From positions 1,922,001 to 1,986,000 of the forward strand of contig NZ_CP038800.1 in the NCBI RefSeq assembly GCF_024400535.1: a stretch of DNA of 64,000 nucleotides, in the 5' to 3' direction. Within the stretch, counting starts at the first letter, position 1; every line of letters starts with the position of its first letter. Source of the DNA: Treponema denticola (GTDB lineage Bacteria; Spirochaetota; Spirochaetia; Treponematales; Treponemataceae). Positions 51,245 through 61,276 of this stretch are shown in pieces. The notes below the pieces were generated by a model that did not search any database, was not told the DNA's origin, and saw only the letters and a list, made by a program, of their open reading frames with translations. Position numbers and translations under genes: made by a program.

Positions 51245-54232
51245 TTCCTGTATTTTTTCTTCGGGTATGGGAGCAATATCAAAAGAAGGCTTTGCAAAAA
51301 AGTAACCTTGGAACAAGTCTACACCAAAACGCAGTAGAACATCTATCTCATCTATCGTTTCAACACCCTCTGCCAATATTATTATATTACGCTTTTTTGC
51401 ATAGGAAACAAGATTTTCCAACACATTTTGCTTATCAAGACTCTTATGAACATCCCTTACTATAGACATATCGATTTTTACTAGGTTAGGCGATAAAAAT
51501 AAAAGAGATGACTCATTACTATAACCGCTTCCAAAATCATCTATGGCAACCATAGCATTCCAACTGCGTATTTTTTCATTTTTTATCTCATAAAAATTTG
51601 TATTAAGAGGTTCCGACTCCGTAATTTCCAAAACAATATTTGAAAGATAGGGCTTAAACCTTTCTTCAAATTCCAAAAATTTTGCATCGGAAAGAACTTG
51701 AGAGCTTATGGTATTTAAAAATATTTTTGCATCTCTAGATATTTCACCGTTTTCTATCTTTTTTACAAAAGTTTCCATAGCACCAAAAAAAGTAAGTTCT
51801 TCAAGTTTATGAAGCTTAGATTGAGCCTTTGCCAATCTTAAAACATCCTCAGGATTTTTAAATTCGGGAACTGAAGAGCGCATCAGCATTTCATATCCGT
51901 AAACATCACCCGTACCGGAAATGACTATGGGCTGCATAGCATATTCTATCAAATTTCTTTCCAGCATCTGATTAAGAGCTTCAGTACCATGAATCATTAT
52001 ATAATTTTTTTTATAAACATCCAAATTAAACTCGTGTAAAGTACCTTTAAAAGAGTGTTTTACCTCATATACTGCAAAATTGGCATATCTAACTAAATCG
52101 GCTTGATTGTCCGCATCGTAAGGATACCAAGCCAAACCGGCAGAAACGCGTAACTTTGAATTTTCACCATTGGGAAGCATTATGCTTGTTTCCTGTATTT
52201 CCTTCCAAAAGGAAGTCAAAATAAGCTTTATTTCATCAGACGTCGAAAAACAATAAAAGAATGTATAAAACTCGTCTCCTGAGTGCCTGCACACAATACA
52301 GTATTCTTGCTGAAGAGCTGCAAGTTTTTTTCCAAAAGATGTTAAATGCATATCGCCATATACATGACCGAAAGAATCATTAAGATATTTTAAGTTATCA
52401 AGGTCCCACATAACAAGAGCACATATACCTAAATCTTGTTTTTTTAATATTTCGGCAACTTTTCTGTCAAAAGCATATCTATTATAAAGACCTGTCAGCT
52501 CATCATAATTCATTTGAAGCTCAAACTTTTTACGGTCTTCAACTTCTTTAGTAATATCAACTGCAATACCAAGCACCTTATCATTTTCCTTCATCTGCAC
52601 AAATCTTATCCAGCGGACTTTTCCATGTTCTTCTGTAGGAATAGCATAGATAGTCTTGGTATCATCCTTTTCATGTATATAAAATTCATAATACTCAAGC
52701 AGACTATAAAATTCCTCCGTCTTTAAAACGGAATCCCCTGAATGGTCTTGAAGGTTAAATAATTTAAACCAAATAGAATTACAAAATACCGTTCCCATCA
52801 ACATATTCTCTTCAAAAACACCGATAGGAACTTGAAGCTTTTCTATAATTGTAGATACACGCGAAGCCGCATTAAAAACACTGGCACTCAGTTTTTCTAT
52901 AGCAAGAATGAGGGTATCAATTTCTCTTATATTCATCTTTTCGATGTTTACTATTTTTCGAGGATCACTGTTTTGCAGTTTTACTACAACCTTTTTAAAC
53001 ATATCGGAAATCTGTTTACTCGATAAATATAAACCGGATAAAAACAAAAAGCCTGAAACAAGAATAGCTTTCCAGAATATTTTCTTTAGGGTTATTGAAA
53101 ATAAAAGTACATTGCTTTCGGGAGTCAATCCTATCAAAACCCACTCTTGATTTTCATACATTGTGTTATTTTGATACAGATGAAAGGGTTCAATAGCCAA
53201 AGAATACTTTTCTGTAACTTCCCGCCCTTCATCAAACGTATCAAGGGTTCTATCTTTTTTATTGATATTTTTAAAAACCGGAATATTATTCACTTTCACA
53301 TTATTTGCAGCACTATTAAACAGTATAGGCGAAAATGTTTGACTATTGTCATTACGATCATGAATAGCTATACAATATATTCCCTGTTTAGAAATATCCA
53401 GCTCATCAAAATTTAAAAAGGACTGAACATACCTTGCAGACACATCTATACCGATAACTCCGTAAATATTTCCTCGTTTATCCATTATAGGAATTGAATA
53501 TGTAATAACCTCATCACTTAAAGAATCCGGTTTAAACAAGGTATTCCAAAAACCTAAATTTCTAGCCTGTTCATTCGGATGTTTTAATGCTGCAGTGATG
53601 GGTGCAGTAAAATACCTATAGGCAAGCTCGCTGCTTTTAGGAGAAATAGTAAAAAAAGGCGACCAATCCACTCCTAAAGCAATATTATGATTTTGTACAA
53701 CCTCCGCAGGTCCTTTTGATACAAGAATATCGTCGTTACTTGAAGAATAAGAAGAGGGATCATCATTTCTAATATATAAGCCGGGATAAAAAAATTCATC
53801 CGTTTTTACTGTAGGAGCAGGTGCATCAATGACTAAAAAGGCACCTGTAACATAGTTGCGTCTTATAATATAGATCAGCTGAGGCAAGAGGGTATCGAGA
53901 ATACGGTTTTGCAAATTAGGTTTATCTGCAAGCTGATCAAGTTCAATATTATTTTGGGATAATTCGGTTTGAATTACATTTAAAACATTTTCATGCAAAT
54001 CTTCAATTCTTGTCCATCTGTTAAGCATTTCATTTTCGATAACAATTTTACGGTTTAAAACTTTTTCACTTAAAACTCCGTAGGCATTGTCGCTTGATTT
54101 TTTAATAATATCCGAGCTTAAAAACATCAGAACCATTACCACTGCCTGAATAACAAATACAAAAATCATAGGAACTAAAATCCGTGACAAAATTGAGGTG
54201 GAATATTTTTGCTGCTTTCGATTTTTTTTCAT
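51218..54232 (-). CDS. Membrane GGDEF-EAL c-di-GMP signalling protein
   Basis: 1004 residues. Membrane helix at about 18-38, an extracytoplasmic sensor of about 340 residues, then a second helix (ILVSGFLFLSGLYLS). A PAS-like region follows (residues about 455-560), then a GGDEF domain with SGDEF (YDELTGLYNRYAFD...RHSGDEFYTFF) and an EAL domain. In the EAL domain the key acidic and Lys residues remain (YEMLMRSS, LEITES, AIDDFGSGYSN, KIDMSIV, AEGVET), although EAL itself reads EML. It could make or break c-di-GMP in response to a periplasmic signal. It is 12 bases downstream of a binding-protein gene, a likely ligand partner. Confidence 0.88.
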   Translation of the reverse strand: MKKNRKQQKYSTSILSRILVPMIFVFVIQAVVMVLMFLSSDIIKKSSDNAYGVLSEKVLNRKIVIENEMLNRWTRIEDLHENVLNVIQTELSQNNIELDQLADKPNLQNRILDTLLPQLIYIIRRNYVTGAFLVIDAPAPTVKTDEFFYPGLYIRNDDPSSYSSSNDDILVSKGPAEVVQNHNIALGVDWSPFFTISPKSSELAYRYFTAPITAALKHPNEQARNLGFWNTLFKPDSLSDEVITYSIPIMDKRGNIYGVIGIDVSARYVQSFLNFDELDISKQGIYCIAIHDRNDNSQTFSPILFNSAANNVKVNNIPVFKNINKKDRTLDTFDEGREVTEKYSLAIEPFHLYQNNTMYENQEWVLIGLTPESNVLLFSITLKKIFWKAILVSGFLFLSGLYLSSKQISDMFKKVVVKLQNSDPRKIVNIEKMNIREIDTLILAIEKLSASVFNAASRVSTIIEKLQVPIGVFEENMLMGTVFCNSIWFKLFNLQDHSGDSVLKTEEFYSLLEYYEFYIHEKDDTKTIYAIPTEEHGKVRWIRFVQMKENDKVLGIAVDITKEVEDRKKFELQMNYDELTGLYNRYAFDRKVAEILKKQDLGICALVMWDLDNLKYLNDSFGHVYGDMHLTSFGKKLAALQQEYCIVCRHSGDEFYTFFYCFSTSDEIKLILTSFWKEIQETSIMLPNGENSKLRVSAGLAWYPYDADNQADLVRYANFAVYEVKHSFKGTLHEFNLDVYKKNYIMIHGTEALNQMLERNLIEYAMQPIVISGTGDVYGYEMLMRSSVPEFKNPEDVLRLAKAQSKLHKLEELTFFGAMETFVKKIENGEISRDAKIFLNTISSQVLSDAKFLEFEERFKPYLSNIVLEITESEPLNTNFYEIKNEKIRSWNAMVAIDDFGSGYSNESSLLFLSPNLVKIDMSIVRDVHKSLDKQNVLENLVSYAKKRNIIILAEGVETIDEIDVLLRFGVDLFQGYFFAKPSFDIAPIPEEKIQELNRIFSIY

Positions 54233-54243
54233 TGTTTCTCCAA

Positions 54244-55710
54244 CTATTTTAAATCATATAAATTTTGTTTAAGTTTTTTTAACCATTCTTCAAAAACATT
54301 ATCGCTAAGAAATTCATTTAAAGCTTCTTCATAACTTTTTCCGGCTTTAATGCTTTCAAGAACCTTAGCCCTATCTTCTTTTGCTTTTTCCTGTAATAAA
54401 TCGGCAAGAAGATTTCTTGCCTTATCCGAATTCTTAAAAGCAGGTTGAAAATAAAGATCTATAGACTTTATTGCTTCTAAACTGACTTTAAGAGAATCTT
54501 GAACAACAGGCAAAACACAGATATTGTTACTGCAAAAAGCTGATGTAACAGCTTCAAGCTCAAGCTCTTTTTTCTTTACAGGCAAGTATCCCGTAGAAAC
54601 TGCAAATTCCGAATATTTTTGCATATTTGTAAGCCATTTTAAAAAAAGGACAGAGGCTGTTTCACGCTTTAAATTACTTTTAAGTACAGCCATGCCGGCT
54701 CCCTGCTGAACGATAGCTTTATTCTTTGCATTTCTAAAATGCGGAAGGGGTAAAACGTGCAAATCAACCGGAGTAAAATTACCTGAAGCATCTATGACTT
54801 TAGACGGTAAATATATTGCAGAAGAAGTTGATGTTATGCAGGCAATGATATCTCCGGTTTTTAAATCATCACTCCTAAATCTTCCTTTTGCAGTAAAAAA
54901 ACCTTTTACAAATGGAACATAATAATTATCCCAACAGGTACGCAGAACTTTTTTATCGAAGACAAAATCAACATCCCCGTTTTCTAAAACATTGAAAATG
55001 CTGTTACCGAGTTCATAGGTTCCGGTTAAAATATAGTTACTCAGAGCATCCCGTCCAAAAAAAGGCTTACCGTCATTAGGCGCATCCGTTAACGAATCGG
55101 TCCACTTATAATATAATTCTGCGGTCTTTACCAAGTCCTCCCATGTAATCAAATCATTGTAAGAAACACCCATGGCTTCTGTAAAAGGTTTCCATGCAGT
55201 TTCATTTAAAATTAAAATCTCGGTAGATTTTGCAACAGGAAAAAGCTTAATTTCATTTTTTATTCCGAATCCGGAGGAATATAAAAAACCTTTTACATAT
55301 TCTTCTTTTTCTTTTTCCGTAAAAAAATCGGATAAGTCTAATAAGAGATCTTGCACATTAAATTCATAAGCTGTATCGGGATAAGCGGAAAAAATATCGG
55401 GAATATCATCTGCCCCAAGTTTTTGAGCCAAAGCATCGGCAAGAAAAGCCGATATTTCGCTTGCATTTCCTGCCCTCCTTATACCCTGTGCATAAACGCC
55501 ATATTTGGCTCCTTCAGAAGTATTAAAATTTTCGATTAATTCGTCAAATTTATCTTTTTGCGATGCAGTATAATAGTGCCAAATATTTATTGTTACCGGA
55601 TTATTTTTATTTAAAACATTTTCTATATCATATTTAGCTATATTTTTTTTTGTACAGCCTGTAGATGAGCATATAAGTAAACATATAACAACAAATCTTA
55701 TGATTTTCAT
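54244..55710 (-). CDS. Family 1 solute-binding lipoprotein
   Basis: 488 residues with lipobox CSSTGC. Extracellular solute-binding family 1 pattern: NPVTINIWHYYTASQKDKFDELIENFN, then TSEGAKYGVYAQG, ..., and GRDALSNYILTGTYELGN; the C-terminal half includes a typical WLTNMQKYSEFAVSTGYLPV. The family binds sugars or polyols. It has no permease genes nearby; instead the c-di-GMP enzyme gene follows it by 12 bases. A sensor partner role is inferred. Its ligand is unknown. Confidence 0.8.
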   Translation of the reverse strand: MKIIRFVVICLLICSSTGCTKKNIAKYDIENVLNKNNPVTINIWHYYTASQKDKFDELIENFNTSEGAKYGVYAQGIRRAGNASEISAFLADALAQKLGADDIPDIFSAYPDTAYEFNVQDLLLDLSDFFTEKEKEEYVKGFLYSSGFGIKNEIKLFPVAKSTEILILNETAWKPFTEAMGVSYNDLITWEDLVKTAELYYKWTDSLTDAPNDGKPFFGRDALSNYILTGTYELGNSIFNVLENGDVDFVFDKKVLRTCWDNYYVPFVKGFFTAKGRFRSDDLKTGDIIACITSTSSAIYLPSKVIDASGNFTPVDLHVLPLPHFRNAKNKAIVQQGAGMAVLKSNLKRETASVLFLKWLTNMQKYSEFAVSTGYLPVKKKELELEAVTSAFCSNNICVLPVVQDSLKVSLEAIKSIDLYFQPAFKNSDKARNLLADLLQEKAKEDRAKVLESIKAGKSYEEALNEFLSDNVFEEWLKKLKQNLYDLK

Positions 55711-55728
55711 AAAAACCTCGTAGAGTGT

Positions 55729-55757
55729 ATTTTATCATAACATGTATATAAGGACAA
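55729..55757 (-). promoter_or_regulatory. Promoter of the binding-protein/c-di-GMP operon
   Basis: TTGTCC (55752-55757), 17-base spacer, TAAAAT (55729-55734) on the minus strand. It overlaps nothing but the region directly after the next upstream gene. Confidence 0.55.
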
Positions 55758-55760
55758 GCA

Positions 55761-56456
55761 TTATGGAGAAAGTAAAGTATTTTTTTTAATTTCAACATAA
55801 CCTAAGGAAATAAGATCACTGTAAATGGTTTTAAAACTAGTATCGAAACCGTAAGCAGCAGCAAAGACTGCAACATAAAACGAATCGGATGAGGGCTCGG
55901 CTGAAGATTGTACATCATAGTCCCCTTTTTTTGCATCCTTAAAGTCTTCACCGTTTTGGCGTTGCGTCTTACCCTCTGTTGATCCGTCCACATTAAAATC
56001 ATTCGGAAAAAAATTGAGATTTTCAATACGGAATTTAACACTGCGATTATTAAGCGGAACAGCAGAAGGAGCATTAATAAGCGGACGGTCTTGGTAGGAA
56101 TGATTGGAATGCGCTAAAAGCCTATAATTATACGAAGAAAGCAAATAGTTTACAGAGTTTGAAGGATTTGTTTCGGTGTATTTTTCCATATTGCTTATTA
56201 CGCTTTCACAATCTCTTTTTGACTCATAAATACGGTAATAAATTTCAAAACCTTTAAAAAAACCGGAAGCTGATTGAAAATTAGTTTTATCTGAAGTCTC
56301 AAATTCAAAATACTTTTTATTTTCATCAGTATGCCCCGTAGGTCTATGGATTAACTTAGGAGGTTCCAAATAAACAATATCATCTATACCGCAGGACAAA
56401 AAAATACAAGCAAATACTGCAAATAATATGATTCTCCTAAACATAGAAAGCCTCAT
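55761..56456 (-). CDS. Lipoprotein, family not recognised
   Basis: 231 residues with lipobox FLSC. The start is uncertain between ATG 56456 (MRLSMFRR) and ATG 56444 (MFRRIIL). The mature protein has no domain I recognise; it contains repeated short motifs such as YYRIYESKRDC and is rich in Ser and Asp. It follows the TPR membrane protein gene by 44 bases that include an inverted repeat. Confidence 0.65.
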   Translation of the reverse strand: MRLSMFRRIILFAVFACIFLSCGIDDIVYLEPPKLIHRPTGHTDENKKYFEFETSDKTNFQSASGFFKGFEIYYRIYESKRDCESVISNMEKYTETNPSNSVNYLLSSYNYRLLAHSNHSYQDRPLINAPSAVPLNNRSVKFRIENLNFFPNDFNVDGSTEGKTQRQNGEDFKDAKKGDYDVQSSAEPSSDSFYVAVFAAAYGFDTSFKTIYSDLISLGYVEIKKNTLLSP

Positions 56457-56460
56457 GCTA

Positions 56461-56489
56461 GGATAAATCGGTATTTCTCCAATTTATCC
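56461..56489. promoter_or_regulatory. Inverted repeat in leader of a lipoprotein gene
   Basis: GGATAAAT (56461-56468) and ATTTATCC (56482-56489) are exact inverted copies. They lie between the TPR gene stop and the lipoprotein start. No T run follows, so an operator or leader hairpin is more likely than a terminator. Confidence 0.4.
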
Positions 56490-56500
56490 CACAGCCGGTC

Positions 56501-57214
56501 CTATTTTGTATCATTCCCTGTAAGAACAATTATGCGGGACTTTGCAAGAAGAGCCCATTCGTTCTGAGGATATTTTTCCAAAAGCTTATTATATGAAAGT
56601 ATAGCCTCATCTTTTTTGGACAAAGCTTCATACAAGCGGCCTACATTAAAAAGAGCCCTAGGGATTAGCGGAAAATTTTCAACCTTTGAAACCCTTTCGT
56701 AGTAAGATAGAGCCTTTTCATTATTACCTAACTCATCCGCACAAGCTGCAGCATTAAAAGATGCAATTCCTTCAACATAAGAGTTTTTTACAGCATCTGC
56801 TGCCAGTTCATAAAATTTTAAAGCATCTTCATACATTTTTCTTTCAAAATATATTTCTGCAATTACGGTATTTGCTCTAAAACCCGCATAGGAATTAGCA
56901 TATTTTACTCCAAGAAGTTTTAATTCTTCAATGGATTTGTCTTCCAGTTCTTTTACCGCATTTGAAGTCTTTTTGTCAGTATCCGAACCGGTATCTTCGG
57001 CTTTATTTTCTTGCTTAAATTCTTCAAGATCATAAATTATTCTCTCGACCTGTGTTACCGAAGTCTTTCTTGAATTTTCAACTGTATAAGACCAAATAAT
57101 GGCCCCCATTACTGCTATTATAACCAAAGCAAAAAGCACAAGTACTATTTTTCTGTTTGCTGTCAAAAAATCATTGATCTTTTGTGCCAAATCCTTATTT
57201 TCTTCTAAAGCCAT
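56501..57214 (-). CDS. Membrane-anchored TPR protein (YfgM-like)
   Basis: 237 residues from ATG 57214 (AAGGAGAT 6 bases upstream). N-terminal cytoplasmic part, one membrane helix (KIVLVLFALVIIAVMGAIIWSY), a Lys/Glu linker, then TPR-like repeats (residues about 85-235). The layout resembles YfgM, a membrane TPR protein near the Sec translocon, but sequence identity cannot be judged here. It starts one base after the sigma-54 activator stop and is the third gene of the cmk-rpsA operon. Confidence 0.7.
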   Translation of the reverse strand: MALEENKDLAQKINDFLTANRKIVLVLFALVIIAVMGAIIWSYTVENSRKTSVTQVERIIYDLEEFKQENKAEDTGSDTDKKTSNAVKELEDKSIEELKLLGVKYANSYAGFRANTVIAEIYFERKMYEDALKFYELAADAVKNSYVEGIASFNAAACADELGNNEKALSYYERVSKVENFPLIPRALFNVGRLYEALSKKDEAILSYNKLLEKYPQNEWALLAKSRIIVLTGNDTK

Positions 57215-57215
57215 T

Positions 57216-58733
57216 TTATATCTCCTTAATTTCAAGCTCTTTTATCAATCTCGATAAATATGTACGCTGTATTCCGAGTTTTTCAGCTGCAATTGTTTGA
57301 TTCCATTTTTGCTCATTGAGCACTCCGGCAATAAAGGATTTTTTAAAGTCATTTATTGCAGATTTTAAGTCCACGTCCTTATAATTTACCTCAGCCGCAA
57401 AGGAGGGGTTATCAAGCTTTAAAAGTAGATCTTTTTGCTCAATATAAGGCGGTTTACCTAAAACACAAGCCCGCTCAACGGCGTTTTCAAGTTCCCGTAT
57501 ATTTCCCGGCCATGAATAAGCTTTTATAAGTCTTTCTGCATCAGGCGAAAAACCTAAAAAGGGCTTTTTTACTTCTTTTACGAATTTTTTTAAAAAAAAC
57601 TGAGCGAGCTCCGGTATATCTTCCCTTCGATTCCTAAGAGGAGGAATGTATATAGGTAAAACATTTAATCTATAATAAAGATCCGACCTGAACTTTCCCT
57701 GTTTAACAAGATCTTCAATATTCTTGTTTGTAGCGGCAATAATACGAGTATCTACTTTTATCGTCTTATTTGATCCTACTTTTTCAAAGGCCATTTCCTG
57801 CAAAACTCTCAAAAGTTTTGTCTGTAAGGCAAGAGGTATGTCGCCTATTTCATCCAAGAATATAGTTCCTTGATCGGCCAGCTCAAAACGCCCCTTTCTA
57901 TCGGAAATTGCATCCGTAAAAGAACCTCTTACATGGCCGAAAAGCTCACTTTCAAGCAAGCCTTCAGGCAAAGCTGCACAGTTTACTCTAATAAAGGGTT
58001 TACTTACACGCCGTGAATTCAAGTGGAGCTGTTCTGCAATAAGCTCCTTTCCTACCCCGCTTTCCCCCAATATAAGAACAGAAGCATCGGATGCAGCTAT
58101 GTTACGGCAAAGCTCAAGTTTTTCTATCATTACATTGCTCTTTGCTATAAAAGTATGATAGCCCCTATCCTGCTCCAACTGATCTTGAAGGCATATAATC
58201 TCTTCGCGGGATTTTTTATAATGGTTTGCATTTTGATAGGCTATAGCAGTCTGAGTAGCAAAAAGTTCAAGCACATTTAAGTCATCGGAATCAAAATTCT
58301 TTCCTCCGGTCTTGTTTAGAACTTCAATAACGCCTATACACTCATCCTTTATACGCATAGGAACCGCAATCATATTACGGTTCCTATAACCTGTTGCCTT
58401 CTGTACTGTAGGATCAAAGCGCGGATCGCTTAGAACATCATTTATGATAACACTCCGGTTATACTTTACAGTCCAACCGGCAATACCGTCTAAACCGACT
58501 ACAATTTTTTTTGCTTCAATACCTTTAGGACCTATTGCAATTTCAAAACGCAGTTTATCGCCATCCGGTTCCATCATCAAAAGAGACGCAGCATCTCCCT
58601 CTACAACCTGCATTGCCGACTCTACAATCTTCTCCAAAAGAATACTCAAATCGGAATAATTTGAGTTAATCAACAAGCTTGTGTTTATAAGAGTATTAAG
58701 CTTATCTCTTTTAATGCTCTCAACTTCACTCAT
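57216..58733 (-). CDS. GAF-AAA-Fis sigma-54-dependent transcription activator
   Basis: 505 residues: GAF domain (residues about 25-170), AAA activator core with Walker A GESGVGKE, Walker B GTIFLDEIGD, arginine-finger region LRNRREDIPEL, and a C-terminal Fis-type HTH (NQTIAAEKLGIQRTYLSRLIKEL). The GAFTGA loop that contacts sigma-54 reads GSFTDA: the Thr is kept but two positions differ. It follows cmk-rpsA by 12 bases. Target genes unknown. Confidence 0.9.
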   Translation of the reverse strand: MSEVESIKRDKLNTLINTSLLINSNYSDLSILLEKIVESAMQVVEGDAASLLMMEPDGDKLRFEIAIGPKGIEAKKIVVGLDGIAGWTVKYNRSVIINDVLSDPRFDPTVQKATGYRNRNMIAVPMRIKDECIGVIEVLNKTGGKNFDSDDLNVLELFATQTAIAYQNANHYKKSREEIICLQDQLEQDRGYHTFIAKSNVMIEKLELCRNIAASDASVLILGESGVGKELIAEQLHLNSRRVSKPFIRVNCAALPEGLLESELFGHVRGSFTDAISDRKGRFELADQGTIFLDEIGDIPLALQTKLLRVLQEMAFEKVGSNKTIKVDTRIIAATNKNIEDLVKQGKFRSDLYYRLNVLPIYIPPLRNRREDIPELAQFFLKKFVKEVKKPFLGFSPDAERLIKAYSWPGNIRELENAVERACVLGKPPYIEQKDLLLKLDNPSFAAEVNYKDVDLKSAINDFKKSFIAGVLNEQKWNQTIAAEKLGIQRTYLSRLIKELEIKEI

Positions 58734-58745
58734 AAACGAACGAAA

Positions 58746-61181
58746 TTACTCCGGTTTATTCTTTAAAAGATCTCCAAGAGTATAAGATGCATCATCATCT
58801 TCTTGTTCGGTCGACATATATTGCGAAATTTCTTCTTGCTGTTGTTTTCGTTTAAAATCCTTGATAGAAAAAGCAGCCTTTTTATTCCTTGGATTTATTT
58901 CAATTACTACAGCCTTAATTTTATCGCCTACAGCATACTTTGCAAGAGCTTCTTCAGGAGTTTCATCTCTTGATTCTACCAGATTCTGCTTATGAATTAA
59001 ACCTTCAATATCTCCGGGCACTTTTACAAATACACCGAAATCGGTAATAGATGAAACTTCTCCCTCAACTATGGAACCTACTTTATAGGTTGAAGCAAAT
59101 TTTTCCCATGGATCATCAGTTAACTGCTTGATGCCCAACCTAATTCTTCTTGACTCGGCATCACACTCGATAACGATAACTTCGATTTCCTGGCCGACTT
59201 CGAGCTCGCTTCCGGGATGTTTTACCCTCTTAATCCAAGAGATATCGTCGGCATGTAAAAATCCGTCAATACCTTCTTCAAGAGAAATAAAGGCGCCTGC
59301 ATTGGTAATTTTAACAACCTTTCGGGTTAAACGGGTTCCTACGGGGTAACGCTCTTCAATAGTATCCCACGGATTGTCGGTAACTTGCTTTAGACCTAAA
59401 GAAACCCTGCCGGCCTGAATATCATAGCCTAGAATCATACATGTTACCTTATCTCCGGGCTTTAATACATCCTCAGGCTTGTTAATTTTTTTAACCCAGC
59501 TGAATTCGCTGATATGAGCCAAACCTTCAATTCCTTCATCCAATTCGATAAAGGCACCGAAGTCGGTAGTCTTTGTAACAGTTCCGGTAACGATGTCATC
59601 AACATGGAATTTATCCTCAAACTGAAGCCAAGGATCCTGAGTAAAATGCTTTAATGATAGGTTTATTCTCTTGTTCTCCGGATCAAGGCGGATTACCTTA
59701 AGTTCTATCTCTTCGCCCTTCTTTACAAAGTCCTTAGGACGCGTTACATGGCCCCAGCTCATATCATTGATATGCAAAAGACCGTCAAAGCCGCCTAAAT
59801 CGATAAAGGCACCAAAGCTGGTAAAGCTCTTAACCGAGCCCTTTACCGTGTCGCCTATCTTTGTATTTTCAAAAAAAGCATTTCTTTCTTTTTCGGTCCG
59901 TTCTTCCATATACTTACGGCGGTTTACAACAATATTCTCTCCAGAGCGTGAATTAAAGCTAAGTTTTTCTATATAGAATTTTGACTTTAAACCTACCAAA
60001 GTTTCAGGCTTTTCAACACGCGATACATCAGCTTGGCTGAGAGGTAAAAAAGCTGTCAGGCCTCCGCCAAGTTTAACTTCATACCCGGATCTAACCTGCT
60101 TTACAATAGTACCTTCAATCGGTGTTCTATCGGCATAAGCCTGTTTAAAATCTCTTTGAAGAATAAACCTATCGGCCTTGATCTTTGATACGGACAAATG
60201 TCCATTCGATCCCTCGGTTTTTTCGATAAGTACATTTACCTTATCATTAATCTTAGGTTCTTCATCAAACTCATCCAAAGAAATATGACCTTCGGATTTA
60301 CCGCCTACATCGACAAAAACGGTTCCGTTGTTTACAGCAACAACATAACCTTCTTTAATTGTCCCCGCCTCTGGAGCCTCAAAATTATTTAAGTACTCCT
60401 CTTGTAATTGTGCTTGGATGTTTCCGTTGGAGTCTTTTTCAACATCCTTAACCACTTCCATCTTTTCCATAGATAACCCTTTATTATTGATATTTTCCGA
60501 CTTTGATGCCGGCATTATTGCCGACACCTCTGCCAGCATTTTTGCATAAACTTCATTTATAGTTAAATCCGATGTATCTAAGTACACGGCATCGGGAGCT
60601 ACTTTTAAGCTCCCTTCTTTTTTGGTTTTATCGACTTCATCTCTTTCTAAAATCGCTTTTTTTATTTCTTCCAATGAAAGGTTGCTTGTCCCCTGCTCAA
60701 AGCGTCTTTTGGCTCTTGCATCTACTGAAGCATCAAGGTAAAACTTAATATCCGCATTCGGAAAAACTACGGTAGTCATATCCCTGCCCTCACAGACAGC
60801 CCCTGATCTAGCAGCTTCCTCGCGAATTTTTTCGTTTAATATATGCCTTATAGGAACTATAGCCGAAAGAGGAGCTACTATAGCTTCCACTGCATCGCTT
60901 CTAAGATAAGGTTCAACATTTTCTTCACCTAAAAACATAGAGCCGTTTTTATAAAAAAGCTCGGTTTTTTCGGCAAAGGAAGCCCACTTTTTTTCATCCG
61001 AAAGGTCAGGCATTTGTCCTCCGTTTCCGTCGCTGCCCCCGCCAAAGGAGCGCAAAACAGCCAGAGCTAATGCCCGATAAAAACTGCCGGTATTCATAAA
61101 CGTAATATTAAAGTGTTCTGCAATCATTTTTGCAAGAGTACTTTTACCAGAGCCGGCAGGTCCATCAATCGCTATTATCAT
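58746..61181 (-). CDS. cmk-rpsA: Fused cytidylate kinase and ribosomal protein S1
   Basis: 811 residues. The N-terminal part (residues about 1-225) is cytidylate kinase: IAIDGPAGSGKSTLAKMIAEHF, NTGSFYRALALAV and CEGRDMTTVVFPNADIKFYLDAS. It phosphorylates CMP and dCMP. From residue about 270 six S1 RNA-binding domains follow (GYVVAVNNGTVFVDVGGKSEG, GFDGLLHINDMSW and four more), so it also provides ribosomal protein S1. The genes are adjacent in many bacteria; here they are one frame, known in treponemes. A -10 TATAAT lies 8 bases before ATG. Confidence 0.94.
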   Translation of the reverse strand: MIIAIDGPAGSGKSTLAKMIAEHFNITFMNTGSFYRALALAVLRSFGGGSDGNGGQMPDLSDEKKWASFAEKTELFYKNGSMFLGEENVEPYLRSDAVEAIVAPLSAIVPIRHILNEKIREEAARSGAVCEGRDMTTVVFPNADIKFYLDASVDARAKRRFEQGTSNLSLEEIKKAILERDEVDKTKKEGSLKVAPDAVYLDTSDLTINEVYAKMLAEVSAIMPASKSENINNKGLSMEKMEVVKDVEKDSNGNIQAQLQEEYLNNFEAPEAGTIKEGYVVAVNNGTVFVDVGGKSEGHISLDEFDEEPKINDKVNVLIEKTEGSNGHLSVSKIKADRFILQRDFKQAYADRTPIEGTIVKQVRSGYEVKLGGGLTAFLPLSQADVSRVEKPETLVGLKSKFYIEKLSFNSRSGENIVVNRRKYMEERTEKERNAFFENTKIGDTVKGSVKSFTSFGAFIDLGGFDGLLHINDMSWGHVTRPKDFVKKGEEIELKVIRLDPENKRINLSLKHFTQDPWLQFEDKFHVDDIVTGTVTKTTDFGAFIELDEGIEGLAHISEFSWVKKINKPEDVLKPGDKVTCMILGYDIQAGRVSLGLKQVTDNPWDTIEERYPVGTRLTRKVVKITNAGAFISLEEGIDGFLHADDISWIKRVKHPGSELEVGQEIEVIVIECDAESRRIRLGIKQLTDDPWEKFASTYKVGSIVEGEVSSITDFGVFVKVPGDIEGLIHKQNLVESRDETPEEALAKYAVGDKIKAVVIEINPRNKKAAFSIKDFKRKQQQEEISQYMSTEQEDDDASYTLGDLLKNKPE

Positions 61182-61263
61182 ATTTTACCATTATACAATT
61201 TTTTCAACATTATGTATATACTTTTTTACAAAAAGTATAGTATTTTTTTTTAAAATATATTAT

Positions 61264-61269
61264 TATACT
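61264..61269 (+). promoter_or_regulatory. -10 box of GerMN gene, predicted leaderless
   Basis: TATACT ends 7 bases before ATG 61277. The -35 region is a T run and weak. The divergent cmk-rpsA gene shows TATAAT ending 8 bases before its own ATG. Neither has a Shine-Dalgarno. Confidence 0.4.
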
Positions 61270-61276
61270 AGGCATT

